From assembly GCA_002633025.1 (NCBI GenBank), contig NMRB01000635.1, positions 152,073 through 216,072 of the forward strand: a DNA stretch of 64,000 nucleotides. The letters are read 5' to 3'. Positions 45,949 through 56,083 of the stretch are shown here, piece after piece (the stretch's first letter is position 1; each line of letters starts with the position of its first letter). The stretch is from Notospermus geniculatus. Its lineage: Eukaryota; Nemertea; Pilidiophora; Heteronemertea; Lineidae. The translations under genes were made by a program, and so were the position numbers. Below the pieces are notes generated by a model. It was not told the DNA's origin. It ran no database searches and saw only the letters and a list, made by a program, of their open reading frames with translations.

Positions 45949-46082
45949 ATTCATTGATAGATAAGTTGCTCCTGAGGCCTATAGCAGTGGTATCTCAATT
46001 TTCTCAAATGTGCAGATACTCCACTCTTCCATTGTAGGGCAATATAGGCCTCAGGAACAACTGATCTATCTAATGAATGAAC
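45949..46082. repeat. Imperfect palindrome, ~134 bp
   Basis: TCATTCATTGATAGATAAG and CTCCTGAGGCCTATA are mirrored by TATAGGCCTCAGGA and ATCTATCTAATGAATGA. It lies 3' of the RPA-like gene and could be a fold-back insertion or part of the Helentron end. Confidence 0.65.
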
Positions 46083-46186
46083 GATGGATGCTATTCGAGG
46101 GGTGTTTTGCCCTGAAAACAGTGTAATAATCAGTGTAATGGCTTTTCCATTGGCACAGAACTCTTCTTCTCGTGTGACTAACTGGC

Positions 46187-46503
46187 AGTAATGAACTCAC
46201 TGAGTCAACAAGGACCTGGTGAATGATGGTGACCTGATGAAATTGATGAACAGCACAACGACACACCTGGAATCAACAATGGTCTGGTGGTAAAAAAACT
46301 GACGCTGAGGTTGATCGCGCCGGTCTCTCCTTGCTGGTAGTCATTCTTGATGAGGAATGACTTGAAAACGACATTGTCACACGTGTACTGGAATACAGTT
46401 CCTGATCTGGAACACTGGCAGACGATTTCGTAAAGAGGATCACATCTACTTCTCTCTGATCTACTGCGATCAGCTGTACCGGCAATGTCTTCTTCGGTGC
46501 CAT
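46187..46503 (-). pseudogene. Duplicated, chimeric fragment of the RPA-like gene
   Basis: 46321-46503 resembles the last RPA-like exon (PVQLIAVDQREVDVILFTKS), with a 2-base deletion that shifts the frame after the ELYS motif. Its 3' part resembles the end of the exon at 48258-48563 (TRPLLIPG plus donor). 46187-46265 matches intron sequence at 47999-48070. It is therefore a local duplication joined from non-adjacent parts. Confidence 0.7.
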
Positions 46504-46847
46504 CTAGTTTAATGGCTTTTCCATTGGCACAAAAAACTTAAAAGCCATTTTTCTCAGTTCATTGATTTTGCAGATACTGCAGTCTTCCTTTGTAGGGCAG
46601 TCTACCCCAAGCTGTAATAGTGTATCATGGTACAGATATGAAGTGGACAATAGTAGGGATAGGGTTAGGGTTTTTATGGCTTTTCAACTTCCTGAACTCT
46701 GCACCAGTGAACAAATCGTCACCATGACCATGCCTATTCTTCCAGCTCTTCTTCAAGCGCAACTAACTGAACTGCTCTGTCCTTCACCACAGAGATGGTT
46801 ATTTCCAACGGCAAGAGGCTGAGGTTGATCGCGCCGGTCTCTCCTTG

Positions 46848-48563
46848 CTAGTAGTCATTCCTGATGAGGAATGACTGGAAAACGACGTTGTCACACGTGT
46901 ACTGTGAATACAGTTCCTGATCTGGAACATCGGCAGATGATTTCGTAAAGAGGATCACATCAACCTCTCCCTGATCTACTGCGATCAGCTGTACCGGCAA
47001 CGTTTTTTCCGGTGCCATCGCAGACTGCAATGTTAAAACAGAAAATCATTATTAACTAAGACAAAATATGCATTTCCAAATGTAATGTAATGTACGTGCT
47101 TGTAGAGTACCAGCAATTCCAGTAATTATGCCAGAGAATTATCACAGATACTTGTTTTCTACACAAAATGACTGCTTACGATGCTGTGTGGTAAAAGATG
47201 TAGGGAAACAGACTCTTTACTTACCACTGTTATGACAGTGTTTTCTGTCGTCCCCAACTGCAATTTTCCATTGTATTTGGTGACATACATATCACTCAAA
47301 TTTAGGTGCTGTCCAGGTTTGATTGCCTCGGTGATAGCATGTTGCCGCCATAATGTGGCGAGGGCTTGTCCACTGTCGTCTTCTATCTTTATGTTCCTAC
47401 GGTTAATTGTCTCTCCAGTCTTGGTGGAGGTAATTTCTTCAATGGGTTCATCCTGCAGAAAAGAACAAAGTTCTTCTAATCTAATCATAACCATGGATAA
47501 CAAACTTGTAAACATTACACTTCAAAATATTTACAGAATTGTGTACTGTACACATCTTTACACGGACTTCAGAACCTCGACTGCTAAAGAACACCACGAT
47601 GAATCTCTACTGAACCCCTCTTCCCATGTTCGTTCACAGTAGTAATTATAATCATGCGACTACGTACCTCTGAACAAGCTGGATAAAATTGCTCAGCAGT
47701 AACATGTAACATCAGCCTTGATTATCATGATCATTACCTATGCTTAGTGTATTAAATTTTGCCAAACAATCGCACACGTTGGTAAACGTTTATTCTATAT
47801 CATCAGATCTAAACAGACCATCTACTGTACATACCATGACAACACGGCCTTTGACACTGACTCGTGATGAAATCGGTGACGATAACGCAACTTTGATAGA
47901 CACGAGTTCTGCTGCAGGTGGTGTCAACATTTCCTCCCCCTGTCTTTGTATTTCACCTGGATAAGGAAAATGAAATTACTCCTGGATTATGTGGATGAAA
48001 ATGGCAGTAATGAACTCACCGAGTCAACATGGTGAATGATGACGACCTGATGAAATTGATGAACAGCACAACGGTACATACATCACATGATATATTGAAA
48101 GCAAGGTAGATACCAAAACTCGGACAGACATGTAAAGTAATAATGTACTCATTGGTCAATTTGACATGTACTGTATGGTCAATCAAATTACTGGAAAGAC
48201 ATCATGATGGTCATATTCGTAGTTACACTACCGCCATCTTTTGTTTCTAACACGTACCTGGAATCAACAATGGCCGGGTGTTAAAAAACTTTGTAGCAGC
48301 ATTTGTGGTAAAGTAAGTTGTCTTTGCTACTAGCTGCGTTGACATGAACGTTTTGCCGACTTGAAGTCTGTCAGCAATTGTTTCATTGTAGACAAGGACT
48401 TTACACGCACAGGTAGTATCAGCGACGGCGACTATCCACATTGGCATTTTCCCACCTTGTTTTGCTTGGAACATCTTTTTTACTTTAGCAACAACTGCAA
48501 CTGTGACAGGCTGTTTTACTGTGCCGTTCATCGCTAACGCTTTGGCAATATTCATGATTGATT
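46848..48563 (-). CDS. RPA-like OB-fold protein, spliced, Helentron-associated
   Basis: Four exons join in phase with GT-AG signals: 48258-48563 (ATG at 48555), 47835-47956, 47225-47452 and 46848-47024. The first exon resembles an OB fold of the RPA large subunit (VAVVAKVKKMFQAKQGGKMP, WIVAVADTTCACKVLVYNET). The third holds DDSGQALATLWRQHAITEAI and GQHLNLSDMYVTKYNGKLQL, a second OB fold. The fourth ends FQSFLIRNDY. RPA-like proteins bind single-stranded DNA and accompany Helitrons in several lineages. The exon lies downstream of the Helentron ORF on the same strand. The TAG at 46850-46848 replaces a CAG found in the duplicate at 46.3 kb, and the frame would otherwise stay open to a TAG at 46736-46734, so the stop may be premature. 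A 5' non-coding exon is likely, since the first exon starts at an acceptor. Confidence 0.75.
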
Positions 48564-48794
48564 CTGTGAAAGAAAAAGTGAATGGAAAGTTTCATTAGTC
48601 AATTATGTCATGAATGTGATAAGAAACAATCAGATTCTAGGTGGGAACGAAATGGGTCTCCTTTAATTCATCCTTGGCCTTGTATTGTATATAGTCTGGA
48701 AAAAAACAATATTTCCTGCTGTAAGAGAGTTAGCCTCCAGAAGAACACTACATGTAGCGCATTGACCTGAATCATGTATGAGTCAGGACTTATT

Positions 48795-51700
48795 TTATGC
48801 ACCAGTATGCAGGACACAGTAAACAGGATCATGGTAGCTGTAGTAAGTGGAAAGAACACCCGACATAATATTCAGAGATGATGATGACGACTTAATATAG
48901 ATGTGGTCAATGACCGTGCCTTCTGTAGTTGTTGAATCAACGATAAGTTGGACAAATCCATTGCTTTCAAGAAGCATCTTGATTGGTGTACTGGTCTTGT
49001 GTATGTCTTCATTGAAATCACCTGTGATGACAATGTGGTCAGCATTGATGGAGCTGGTCATTTGGACAGCCTGCATGAGAACATTACAAAATGGTGTTAC
49101 TGGGTAAGAGGGTGGTCTATAGATCACAATGACCAGCACAGATGTTTGTTCATCATGTTCATGATGCTGCAATAAAAGGGCAAGGTATTCAAGATCAACA
49201 ACCCCAAGGTCTACCTGTTGAGCATCAAGATGCTGTTTGACATAAATGGCAACACCACCCCTTTCTCTCTGATAAAAAGAAGAAGTGTTGGAATATGAAT
49301 TGGAACGGTTGCTGTTGTACAAGACAAAGTTGGGTAATTGTAAATCAGCAGTTGAAGTGTGCATTTGTAGCCAAGTTTCTGTTACAGCCAGAACATCTGA
49401 GTTGGGTACATCATGATTGTTCTGTAGATCACTAAAATGGCACTGCAGTCCTCCAATGTTATGTTGGATGATTTTCAGCAAACTCTCAGTGTTACTACCA
49501 GTTCGAACATCCTGCAAAGGCTGGTCATCAAGCAGAGGATCCATTAGTGACAGGCCATCACTGATTGCACTATTACAGTATAGCGCCGTTGATTTGTAGT
49601 CAAGAAGATGAAGACCACTAATTGAGGTTGGTCTGCTGAGGGCTACATATGCTTGACCAGCACTGAAAATTGTGTTCAGAGACACCACTATTTCTTTCAG
49701 CGTTTTCCCTTGTGTCTTGTGAATGGTGCATGCCCAAGCTAACGACAATGGATACTGTTTTCTCGTGATGTTGACCTTTTCAAGTTTGCATTGGACAGGT
49801 TCAATGGCAACAGAGTTCTCAGGAACTAAATTGCTGTACTTAGATTTTCTCATTGATGCATGACCAATTCGTTCGTCATCAAATTTTACAGCGACTGCTT
49901 GTGGTAACTTCTTAGGCCTACATGTACCTACTGAATCTTGCTGGTTCAAGATAGCAGTGACGTTTCCTATTGCACCATTCACCAGGCCATCAGAGACATC
50001 TAAATTTCTGAGTAACATAACTTGAGCACCAACAGCTATTTCTATTGTTTTCTGCAAGTCTTGTGAGTTACTACTTGATGATGTGCATCTGGTTTCATCA
50101 CCAGTCAGCTTGTCTGTTCTTGAATCTTCTGCATGCAAAGTAACTTTATTGGATGACAATGCGTTCAACTTACTGATGTTGTATGCAGATACTTCCTTTT
50201 TCGTCGAGTACACATGCAACGCTTCTGAAGGGTAGTCAGGATCATTTGGGCCACATTCAATGACTCGTGCTTGCAGCAGCTCTTCATCTGCATGCAGGAT
50301 TGGACTCTCTTTGTGCCGTTTCCTGATGCGATTGAGCATTTCAGCAAATGTCTTTTCCTCTCTCTGTCGCATTATCTCCGTCAGTTCAATATATGTGAAG
50401 TTGTTGGTCCACAAATTCAACATATCACTCTTGGGCAGATTACAGAGTGGTTTTCCCTTCACTGGAGGTAGCTGATAGAAATCACCGAATGCAAGTACGG
50501 AAATGCCACCAAACAATTCACTGCTACCTTTCAGCTGTTTCAACCTCCCATCAATATAAATCAACATTATGTAATCTACCATAGAGACTTCATCTATAAT
50601 GAGAACTTCAAGACTGTGGAGATTGGCTCTAATTGGGTTGATTTTGTCTTCTCGGAGAGGAATGTATGGAAGTTTCCTTTTATTTGGAATACAGAGTGCA
50701 CTGTGCAGTGTTTGACCTCCAATATTGTAAGCAGCAGGACCTGTAGATGCAGTCAGAAGCACAATTGTGCTCTGAGGCGAGTCTGTTTGAACTGGAAGCA
50801 GTTTCTTGGATTCATACTGGATAGCATTGATGAGGCGACTCTTTCCTGTACCAGCTGACCCAGAAATGAACAAGTGCAGTGGTTCTGCAGTGCGTCCCTG
50901 TCGTTTAGCAAGACACCATTTTCTCACAGTATTGAATACAATGGTTTGTTTTTCATTGAGGGACTGAAGGATTTTCTGTGTCTGCTGAGGAGTAACACGA
51001 TGAGATATTGTCTCTGTAGTTCTGCTTCCAAGATCAGCAAAGTTATTTCCAGTGTTACCACTGTTTGTCGCAAGTTCTGGTATGGCCTCACTTTCATCAG
51101 CTACTTCGATGTCATCACTACATTCATTGGTAGCAGTTTCCAATCTTTCTTCCTCTGTAGTGGCTGCAATCTGTGCCCAAGCATCTTCTAAGTTAGGGTT
51201 TTCTTGTAATGCCTGCCATGCCTCATCTAACATTGCACTACCTGATTCAAACAATGTCCTGTTACCTTCAACAATTGTGATTACTCTCTGTGGGACAGTT
51301 GTGTCTGGAAGGACAACAGCAGCTTCCTGATAGAAGTCTTCATATGTTTCAAATGGTGCAGGGCCTAGTTGGTTATCAACTCTGAATGGAAGATACAACG
51401 CCAAGAGATTGCGGAAGAATTTTTCTGGAAACTTCAACTTTGGATAGCGTGCTGACTTCACAATTGCAGGGTTGCTCCTTGATCGTTTCTGTATGTAACC
51501 AAGACCTTTCTGAAGAGCAATGACAGGCACTTTCTCTTGTCCTAGTGTGACATCACCATCAAGCTGACAATTTTCTCCATCCACATCTTCACAATCCACA
51601 GAATTTTCGTCTTTCTTGGACATGTTGGACGTAAGAATTCTGTAGTTCGATACGAAGTAAGCAAGACACATTGTGTTGAATTCAGGTAGGTCTGGCCTTG

Positions 51701-54700
51701 CTTTGTAGCGATCTACTATTGAAGTCATCCAGACGTTTTCTGTATCGGTTGCCTTTGACTGGATAAGTTTCAAGGGTAAACTCATTCTTGTTGGATTTGC
51801 ATCTGTGGGGACATACACAACCTGTCTGGAACAGTTTTTCAACTTCATTCCTGTAACTCTATAAACTGCCTCCTGTGCACTCACCTCTCTATTCTGGAGA
51901 TAGACGTTACCAACATGGCGCATTTCTTTCACGGAATCACCATCAGTTTTAGCATCTTCCTGAGCTTGTTTCAACAAACCACTCATCTCATGTTCCCCTT
52001 TGCTTATGTAGCTGAGGATGTACATTATGCATGCCCATGGGTCAATGACATACTGAATGTCCATATTTGCATTCCAAGCTCTGATTAAATGAGGGTTGTA
52101 GTTATTCACCCATGCATCTTTCGGGCGTCTTTTCATCAGCAGTGACTTCTTCGTTGACAACACAGCCATACTTTCTTCATATTCTTCTACATCAAGTTCT
52201 GCATTGGCCAGTATTTCTTCAGTAGTAGAACATTCACTTGCTTCTTCCAGAAGATCCCGGACTTTCTGCAAGTTTTCCTTGGCTTTCTTTTTCGTCATGG
52301 CAGCAGGTGCTACTTCACCAACCTGTTCAACATCATCTGTCAACTCTGAATCCGATTCATGCTCATGCTCCTCGTGCTCAACACCAGCTTTCTTTGGCCT
52401 GATGATTCTTGTTTGCAGTGAAGGTGGTCTTGGAAAGAGAAAGCGACACAATTTACATCGTTTTTGTGCAGCATTTTTGAAGCACGATGCAGAGTGGCCT
52501 TTACTGTGGGTCTGCACTTCTTTCACAATCTGGTACAGCTGTGGGTCAGATGAGATATCAGGAAGATCAGTTGAAACATATTTCTCAATGAAGGCAATCA
52601 CATTTTCATCAGAGTCCACATCCAGCTTTGGTGCATTTTTAACCCATAGCAAACAATGAATGTGAGGTGAACCCCTACACTGGAATTCAGTTCTCCAGAA
52701 GAAATCAACAACTTCACCCAATGGTGCAGCAGGACTTTGGATCAGCTCATGAAAAAGTGCGTGAACCCTGTGATCAAACATTCTAGCAGCAAGAACAGGG
52801 TTTTCTTGGAGTAATTTACTTTTGTCAGTGTAGGTCAATTCTTCAAGTTTCTTGGAACACGAGGAATTTGCGAGCAGTGTTTGCAACAGCTCTGGCCAAC
52901 GAAGGTCAGCAGCTGAGAATGTGACGAACCAGGTAGGTATGCCGATTTGTTTTATCATAGCAAACAGGTCTTTCAACGTGCGTTCCCAATATGGAGGAGT
53001 TCCACGGACTGGCTGCAAAAATCTAAATCCTCTATCAGACAGCAACATCTCTTTAACAGTGTTCCTGTCAGTTAGCATCTTTGCAGTGATTTTCTTACCA
53101 GATCCATCAACAGGACTCCCTTTCCGTACAGCAATTGATATGCTTGACAGAATACGCTGAAGTTCACTCATATACTGGGCAAAGAATATGTAACCAGTGT
53201 CACATGCAAACCTTCCATCTGCATTGAACAGCCTGGCATTAAAGTACCGATTGAGACCTATTTTGACCTGACGATCTGTCTCATAGTGATATCTTCCAGC
53301 TGGAAACTGTTGTGGGAATGATAAAGCTTCAATATCCTTCATTTTCAACATGGCAACAGGCTGATTGCCTTCAGCTGGTGCTACATTGAAGATAGTCTGC
53401 TGATCCAACACTTCTTGTGCTATATCAACAGGCTGTACGCATGTGTCAAATGGTGTTTGTTGATTACTACTGCTGTGGTGAATGTTGTCTTTAGCACACT
53501 GAGAATTTTTATCATGATCAGTCATGACATTGTCTTGAGAACACTCATGACTTGCATTCTGTTGAACATGCATGGAATCAATTTGGTGATTATCTACTAC
53601 ATGTTCCTCGGTGTTTGTGTCACATGGTGTCTGTTGGTCAACTCTGTGATGAGTGCCCAGGGCATACTCATACTGAGGAGAGTTTTCATCACACTCGACA
53701 CAGTCATCATGATCAGTCATGACATTGTCTTCAGAGGACTCATGACTTGCATTCTGTTCAACATGTATTGAATCAATTTGATCACAGTCATCCCCTCCCA
53801 TGACTACCGTTTCATGTTGCTCTGTGTTTGTAACTATATCTGGGTATGTAGGTGCATTTTCGTCTTCCCAGAATTCATTGATAGTTACATGCTTGTACAT
53901 GCCGTTGTGCCTCACAAGATAGTGCAGAGCACTACGCAACTTATTGGGCCTAACGAAGTTATATGCCACATACCCTTTGTACTCTAATTTTCTCTTTAAT
54001 TTCACTTTAATTAGAGAAGAACCATCGATTTGTCTGGGAAGTGATTCGACTGTTTCAGTAGCTCTAGATGGAACTGACACCACTGGTCCAGATATACCCT
54101 TCTGACCACCTCTTGGGAGAGGAATGATCTTTGCAAATGGAATGTACAGAGCAAGCAGTTGTCTTTCAAGGCAATTTAGATCTTTTAACTCTGTTGGTAT
54201 ATCATCAAGTTTTAGCCCATTGGCAACAGCCAGTGAGGGCATTTTCCCACTTTTCAAGGACTGATGACAAGTATGACAAATCCACTCTGTCAAACAACGT
54301 TTGCAGGATGCATCTGATCCTTCAACAGATTCAGATGGGGACTTACGCGTACCATTGTTACACTGACATGATTCGTATACAAACTTGCCAGTAATGCAAG
54401 TATTAGCCAGTGCTTCCTTTTCTGGTGTGGAGTGATACTGTGTTCTTCTGCAAGGAGTAACTTGGTTTTGAAAAAGCAACCGATGACATACAGTGCAAAT
54501 GTGTTTTGGTCCGTTTCTGACTGCTTCAGAAAACTTTTCAATAGCCATGGCTATCGACTTCTTCTTTGTGTCAGCCATCTTCTTTTTTTTTACTGATGTG
54601 CAGTGCTTATCCCGATAAGTTGGATCATTTTGATACTTATCCTTACTTCGTTTTCTGCTGTCCATTTTTTTCCTTTCCCTATAATCAGAATCATGCCAAT

Positions 54701-55886
54701 ACCTATCTTTACTGAGTTCCTTGCTGTGTGTCTTCTTTTGTTCTCTGTAATCAGCATCATTGGAATACTGCTCTTGATTGCATATCCTAATGACAGCACT
54801 TTCTTTTTTTCTGTATTCTTTGTCACTGTTCCTTTTGTGTACTTTTCTCTCTCTGTTGGCAGTTTTTTTTTCAGACCTATAACTGCCACTGCTCTGATAT
54901 CTGCACTGTTTTGACACTCTATCTTTCAAAGCATGCTTTCTTTTGTAAACATCAGATTTCTGGTTGTACCAAATGGCCCACTTCTGACTTTTTTGCTTTT
55001 TCTGTTTTTCTTGCTGATCTTTAATATAATCAGAGATCAGTTTATGCGAGTAATCATTTCTACTATCACTATTTCTTCGAGGTGCAGAATGATCCATATT
55101 TTGAGCTGATACAATTGATTGCACCTTTACAGGGACCACATTGAACTCTGCAATGGTATTTTCCCCATATAGTGTCCTGATATGTTGAACAACATCCTCT
55201 ATACTTACGAACGACAGCATAACAGCGGTCCCACTTTCAGCTACTTTACCCTCTCTATCACGACTGTGTGAATCAAATAGTACAAATCTATTATCACAAA
55301 GCGACACAGAAACTGTGAAGCCACATGTTGTCAACAGACATCCTGCAAATTGACGATTCAGTCCAGCTGATAATGCCGAGTGAAGGCAGTGGGAGACAAG
55401 GTCAGTGCCAGTGTCAAACATTTGATTAAGCATGCCATACAGCGGGTCACAAATTTCAGCCTTCACCACACTATTCAGCCGTGGAATTGACACATTTACT
55501 GGAAGTTCTGTATACTCTACATAATCATCCTGATGTGGAATAGTTCTGTACATGTCATCACCCAGAAAAAGTATGCCATCTACATCATCATTGCACAATG
55601 CACCCTTCTTAGCAGATGTATACAGTATAGCCACATAAGCCATAGTTGTGCACTGCTTACCTGCAGAATCATCAAAGAAATTTGAACCTTGATGTATAGA
55701 TGCCTGAAGTTGAAGACGTTGGTTATGGGGATACAAGTTGTGACTGGTCGAATGGCATGTAGTTGCTGTAGTGGATGACTTCGACCCACGACTTGTTCTA
55801 GGAATGCCCAAACCGGCCATGATACTAAGTTTTTTCTTACGTTCTTTGCGGCTGGTTTCAGCACTCTTTTTCTTCTTGCAACGCAT
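48795..55886 (-). CDS. Helentron (Helitron2) Rep-helicase-endonuclease polyprotein, intact
   Basis: The uninterrupted 2363-codon ORF drives rolling-circle transposition. Approximate order: residues 66-240, papain-fold cysteine-protease-like domain (GKQCTTMAYVAILY with candidate Cys79, FDSHSRD with Asp205 and His207); 290-445, Lys/Arg/Asp-rich repeats; 450-540, zinc-binding Cys clusters (HICTVCHRLL, ICHTCHQSL); 900-1300, HUH Rep nicking domain (PHIHCLLW with His1075 and His1077, tyrosines 1289 and 1293 in MYILSYISKG, the Helitron four-residue spacing); 1660-2110, PIF1-type helicase (Walker A GSAGTGKS at 1676-1683, Walker B IIDEVSM with Asp1765, FGDFYQLPPV, ACTIHKTQGKTL, YVALSR); 2135-2363, endonuclease/exonuclease/phosphatase domain (ITGDFNED with Asp2290 and Asn2292, SYHDP near the end). 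The C-terminal endonuclease marks the Helentron subtype. An in-frame TAA lies 12 bases upstream of the ATG, with a TAACAG that could be an acceptor. The terminal hairpins were not located. Confidence 0.93.
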   Translation of the reverse strand: MRCKKKKSAETSRKERKKKLSIMAGLGIPRTSRGSKSSTTATTCHSTSHNLYPHNQRLQLQASIHQGSNFFDDSAGKQCTTMAYVAILYTSAKKGALCNDDVDGILFLGDDMYRTIPHQDDYVEYTELPVNVSIPRLNSVVKAEICDPLYGMLNQMFDTGTDLVSHCLHSALSAGLNRQFAGCLLTTCGFTVSVSLCDNRFVLFDSHSRDREGKVAESGTAVMLSFVSIEDVVQHIRTLYGENTIAEFNVVPVKVQSIVSAQNMDHSAPRRNSDSRNDYSHKLISDYIKDQQEKQKKQKSQKWAIWYNQKSDVYKRKHALKDRVSKQCRYQSSGSYRSEKKTANRERKVHKRNSDKEYRKKESAVIRICNQEQYSNDADYREQKKTHSKELSKDRYWHDSDYRERKKMDSRKRSKDKYQNDPTYRDKHCTSVKKKKMADTKKKSIAMAIEKFSEAVRNGPKHICTVCHRLLFQNQVTPCRRTQYHSTPEKEALANTCITGKFVYESCQCNNGTRKSPSESVEGSDASCKRCLTEWICHTCHQSLKSGKMPSLAVANGLKLDDIPTELKDLNCLERQLLALYIPFAKIIPLPRGGQKGISGPVVSVPSRATETVESLPRQIDGSSLIKVKLKRKLEYKGYVAYNFVRPNKLRSALHYLVRHNGMYKHVTINEFWEDENAPTYPDIVTNTEQHETVVMGGDDCDQIDSIHVEQNASHESSEDNVMTDHDDCVECDENSPQYEYALGTHHRVDQQTPCDTNTEEHVVDNHQIDSMHVQQNASHECSQDNVMTDHDKNSQCAKDNIHHSSSNQQTPFDTCVQPVDIAQEVLDQQTIFNVAPAEGNQPVAMLKMKDIEALSFPQQFPAGRYHYETDRQVKIGLNRYFNARLFNADGRFACDTGYIFFAQYMSELQRILSSISIAVRKGSPVDGSGKKITAKMLTDRNTVKEMLLSDRGFRFLQPVRGTPPYWERTLKDLFAMIKQIGIPTWFVTFSAADLRWPELLQTLLANSSCSKKLEELTYTDKSKLLQENPVLAARMFDHRVHALFHELIQSPAAPLGEVVDFFWRTEFQCRGSPHIHCLLWVKNAPKLDVDSDENVIAFIEKYVSTDLPDISSDPQLYQIVKEVQTHSKGHSASCFKNAAQKRCKLCRFLFPRPPSLQTRIIRPKKAGVEHEEHEHESDSELTDDVEQVGEVAPAAMTKKKAKENLQKVRDLLEEASECSTTEEILANAELDVEEYEESMAVLSTKKSLLMKRRPKDAWVNNYNPHLIRAWNANMDIQYVIDPWACIMYILSYISKGEHEMSGLLKQAQEDAKTDGDSVKEMRHVGNVYLQNREVSAQEAVYRVTGMKLKNCSRQVVYVPTDANPTRMSLPLKLIQSKATDTENVWMTSIVDRYKARPDLPEFNTMCLAYFVSNYRILTSNMSKKDENSVDCEDVDGENCQLDGDVTLGQEKVPVIALQKGLGYIQKRSRSNPAIVKSARYPKLKFPEKFFRNLLALYLPFRVDNQLGPAPFETYEDFYQEAAVVLPDTTVPQRVITIVEGNRTLFESGSAMLDEAWQALQENPNLEDAWAQIAATTEEERLETATNECSDDIEVADESEAIPELATNSGNTGNNFADLGSRTTETISHRVTPQQTQKILQSLNEKQTIVFNTVRKWCLAKRQGRTAEPLHLFISGSAGTGKSRLINAIQYESKKLLPVQTDSPQSTIVLLTASTGPAAYNIGGQTLHSALCIPNKRKLPYIPLREDKINPIRANLHSLEVLIIDEVSMVDYIMLIYIDGRLKQLKGSSELFGGISVLAFGDFYQLPPVKGKPLCNLPKSDMLNLWTNNFTYIELTEIMRQREEKTFAEMLNRIRKRHKESPILHADEELLQARVIECGPNDPDYPSEALHVYSTKKEVSAYNISKLNALSSNKVTLHAEDSRTDKLTGDETRCTSSSSNSQDLQKTIEIAVGAQVMLLRNLDVSDGLVNGAIGNVTAILNQQDSVGTCRPKKLPQAVAVKFDDERIGHASMRKSKYSNLVPENSVAIEPVQCKLEKVNITRKQYPLSLAWACTIHKTQGKTLKEIVVSLNTIFSAGQAYVALSRPTSISGLHLLDYKSTALYCNSAISDGLSLMDPLLDDQPLQDVRTGSNTESLLKIIQHNIGGLQCHFSDLQNNHDVPNSDVLAVTETWLQMHTSTADLQLPNFVLYNSNRSNSYSNTSSFYQRERGGVAIYVKQHLDAQQVDLGVVDLEYLALLLQHHEHDEQTSVLVIVIYRPPSYPVTPFCNVLMQAVQMTSSINADHIVITGDFNEDIHKTSTPIKMLLESNGFVQLIVDSTTTEGTVIDHIYIKSSSSSLNIMSGVLSTYYSYHDPVYCVLHTGA

Positions 55887-56083
55887 TCTAGACTGTTAGA
55901 TTTAATCACATCAGAAGTGGCAAGTGCAACTCACTGGCAAGTATTGGCAAATAGAGGAGAGTACTTTCATGACTTAGCAACAAGTTGGTCAGTACAAATG
56001 GTTCATTTTGCAAGGATGACGAGTATAGTTTGAGTGGACAGTCAGTGAGTAAAAGCCAGTATCTGGGAATTAGCGAGAAATTA

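Noticed and set aside
53415-54394. Plus-strand ORFs antisense to the Helentron ORF (for example 53415-53771, 54131-54394)
   Set aside because: They are shadows of the 2363-codon minus ORF and contain no recognisable motif.
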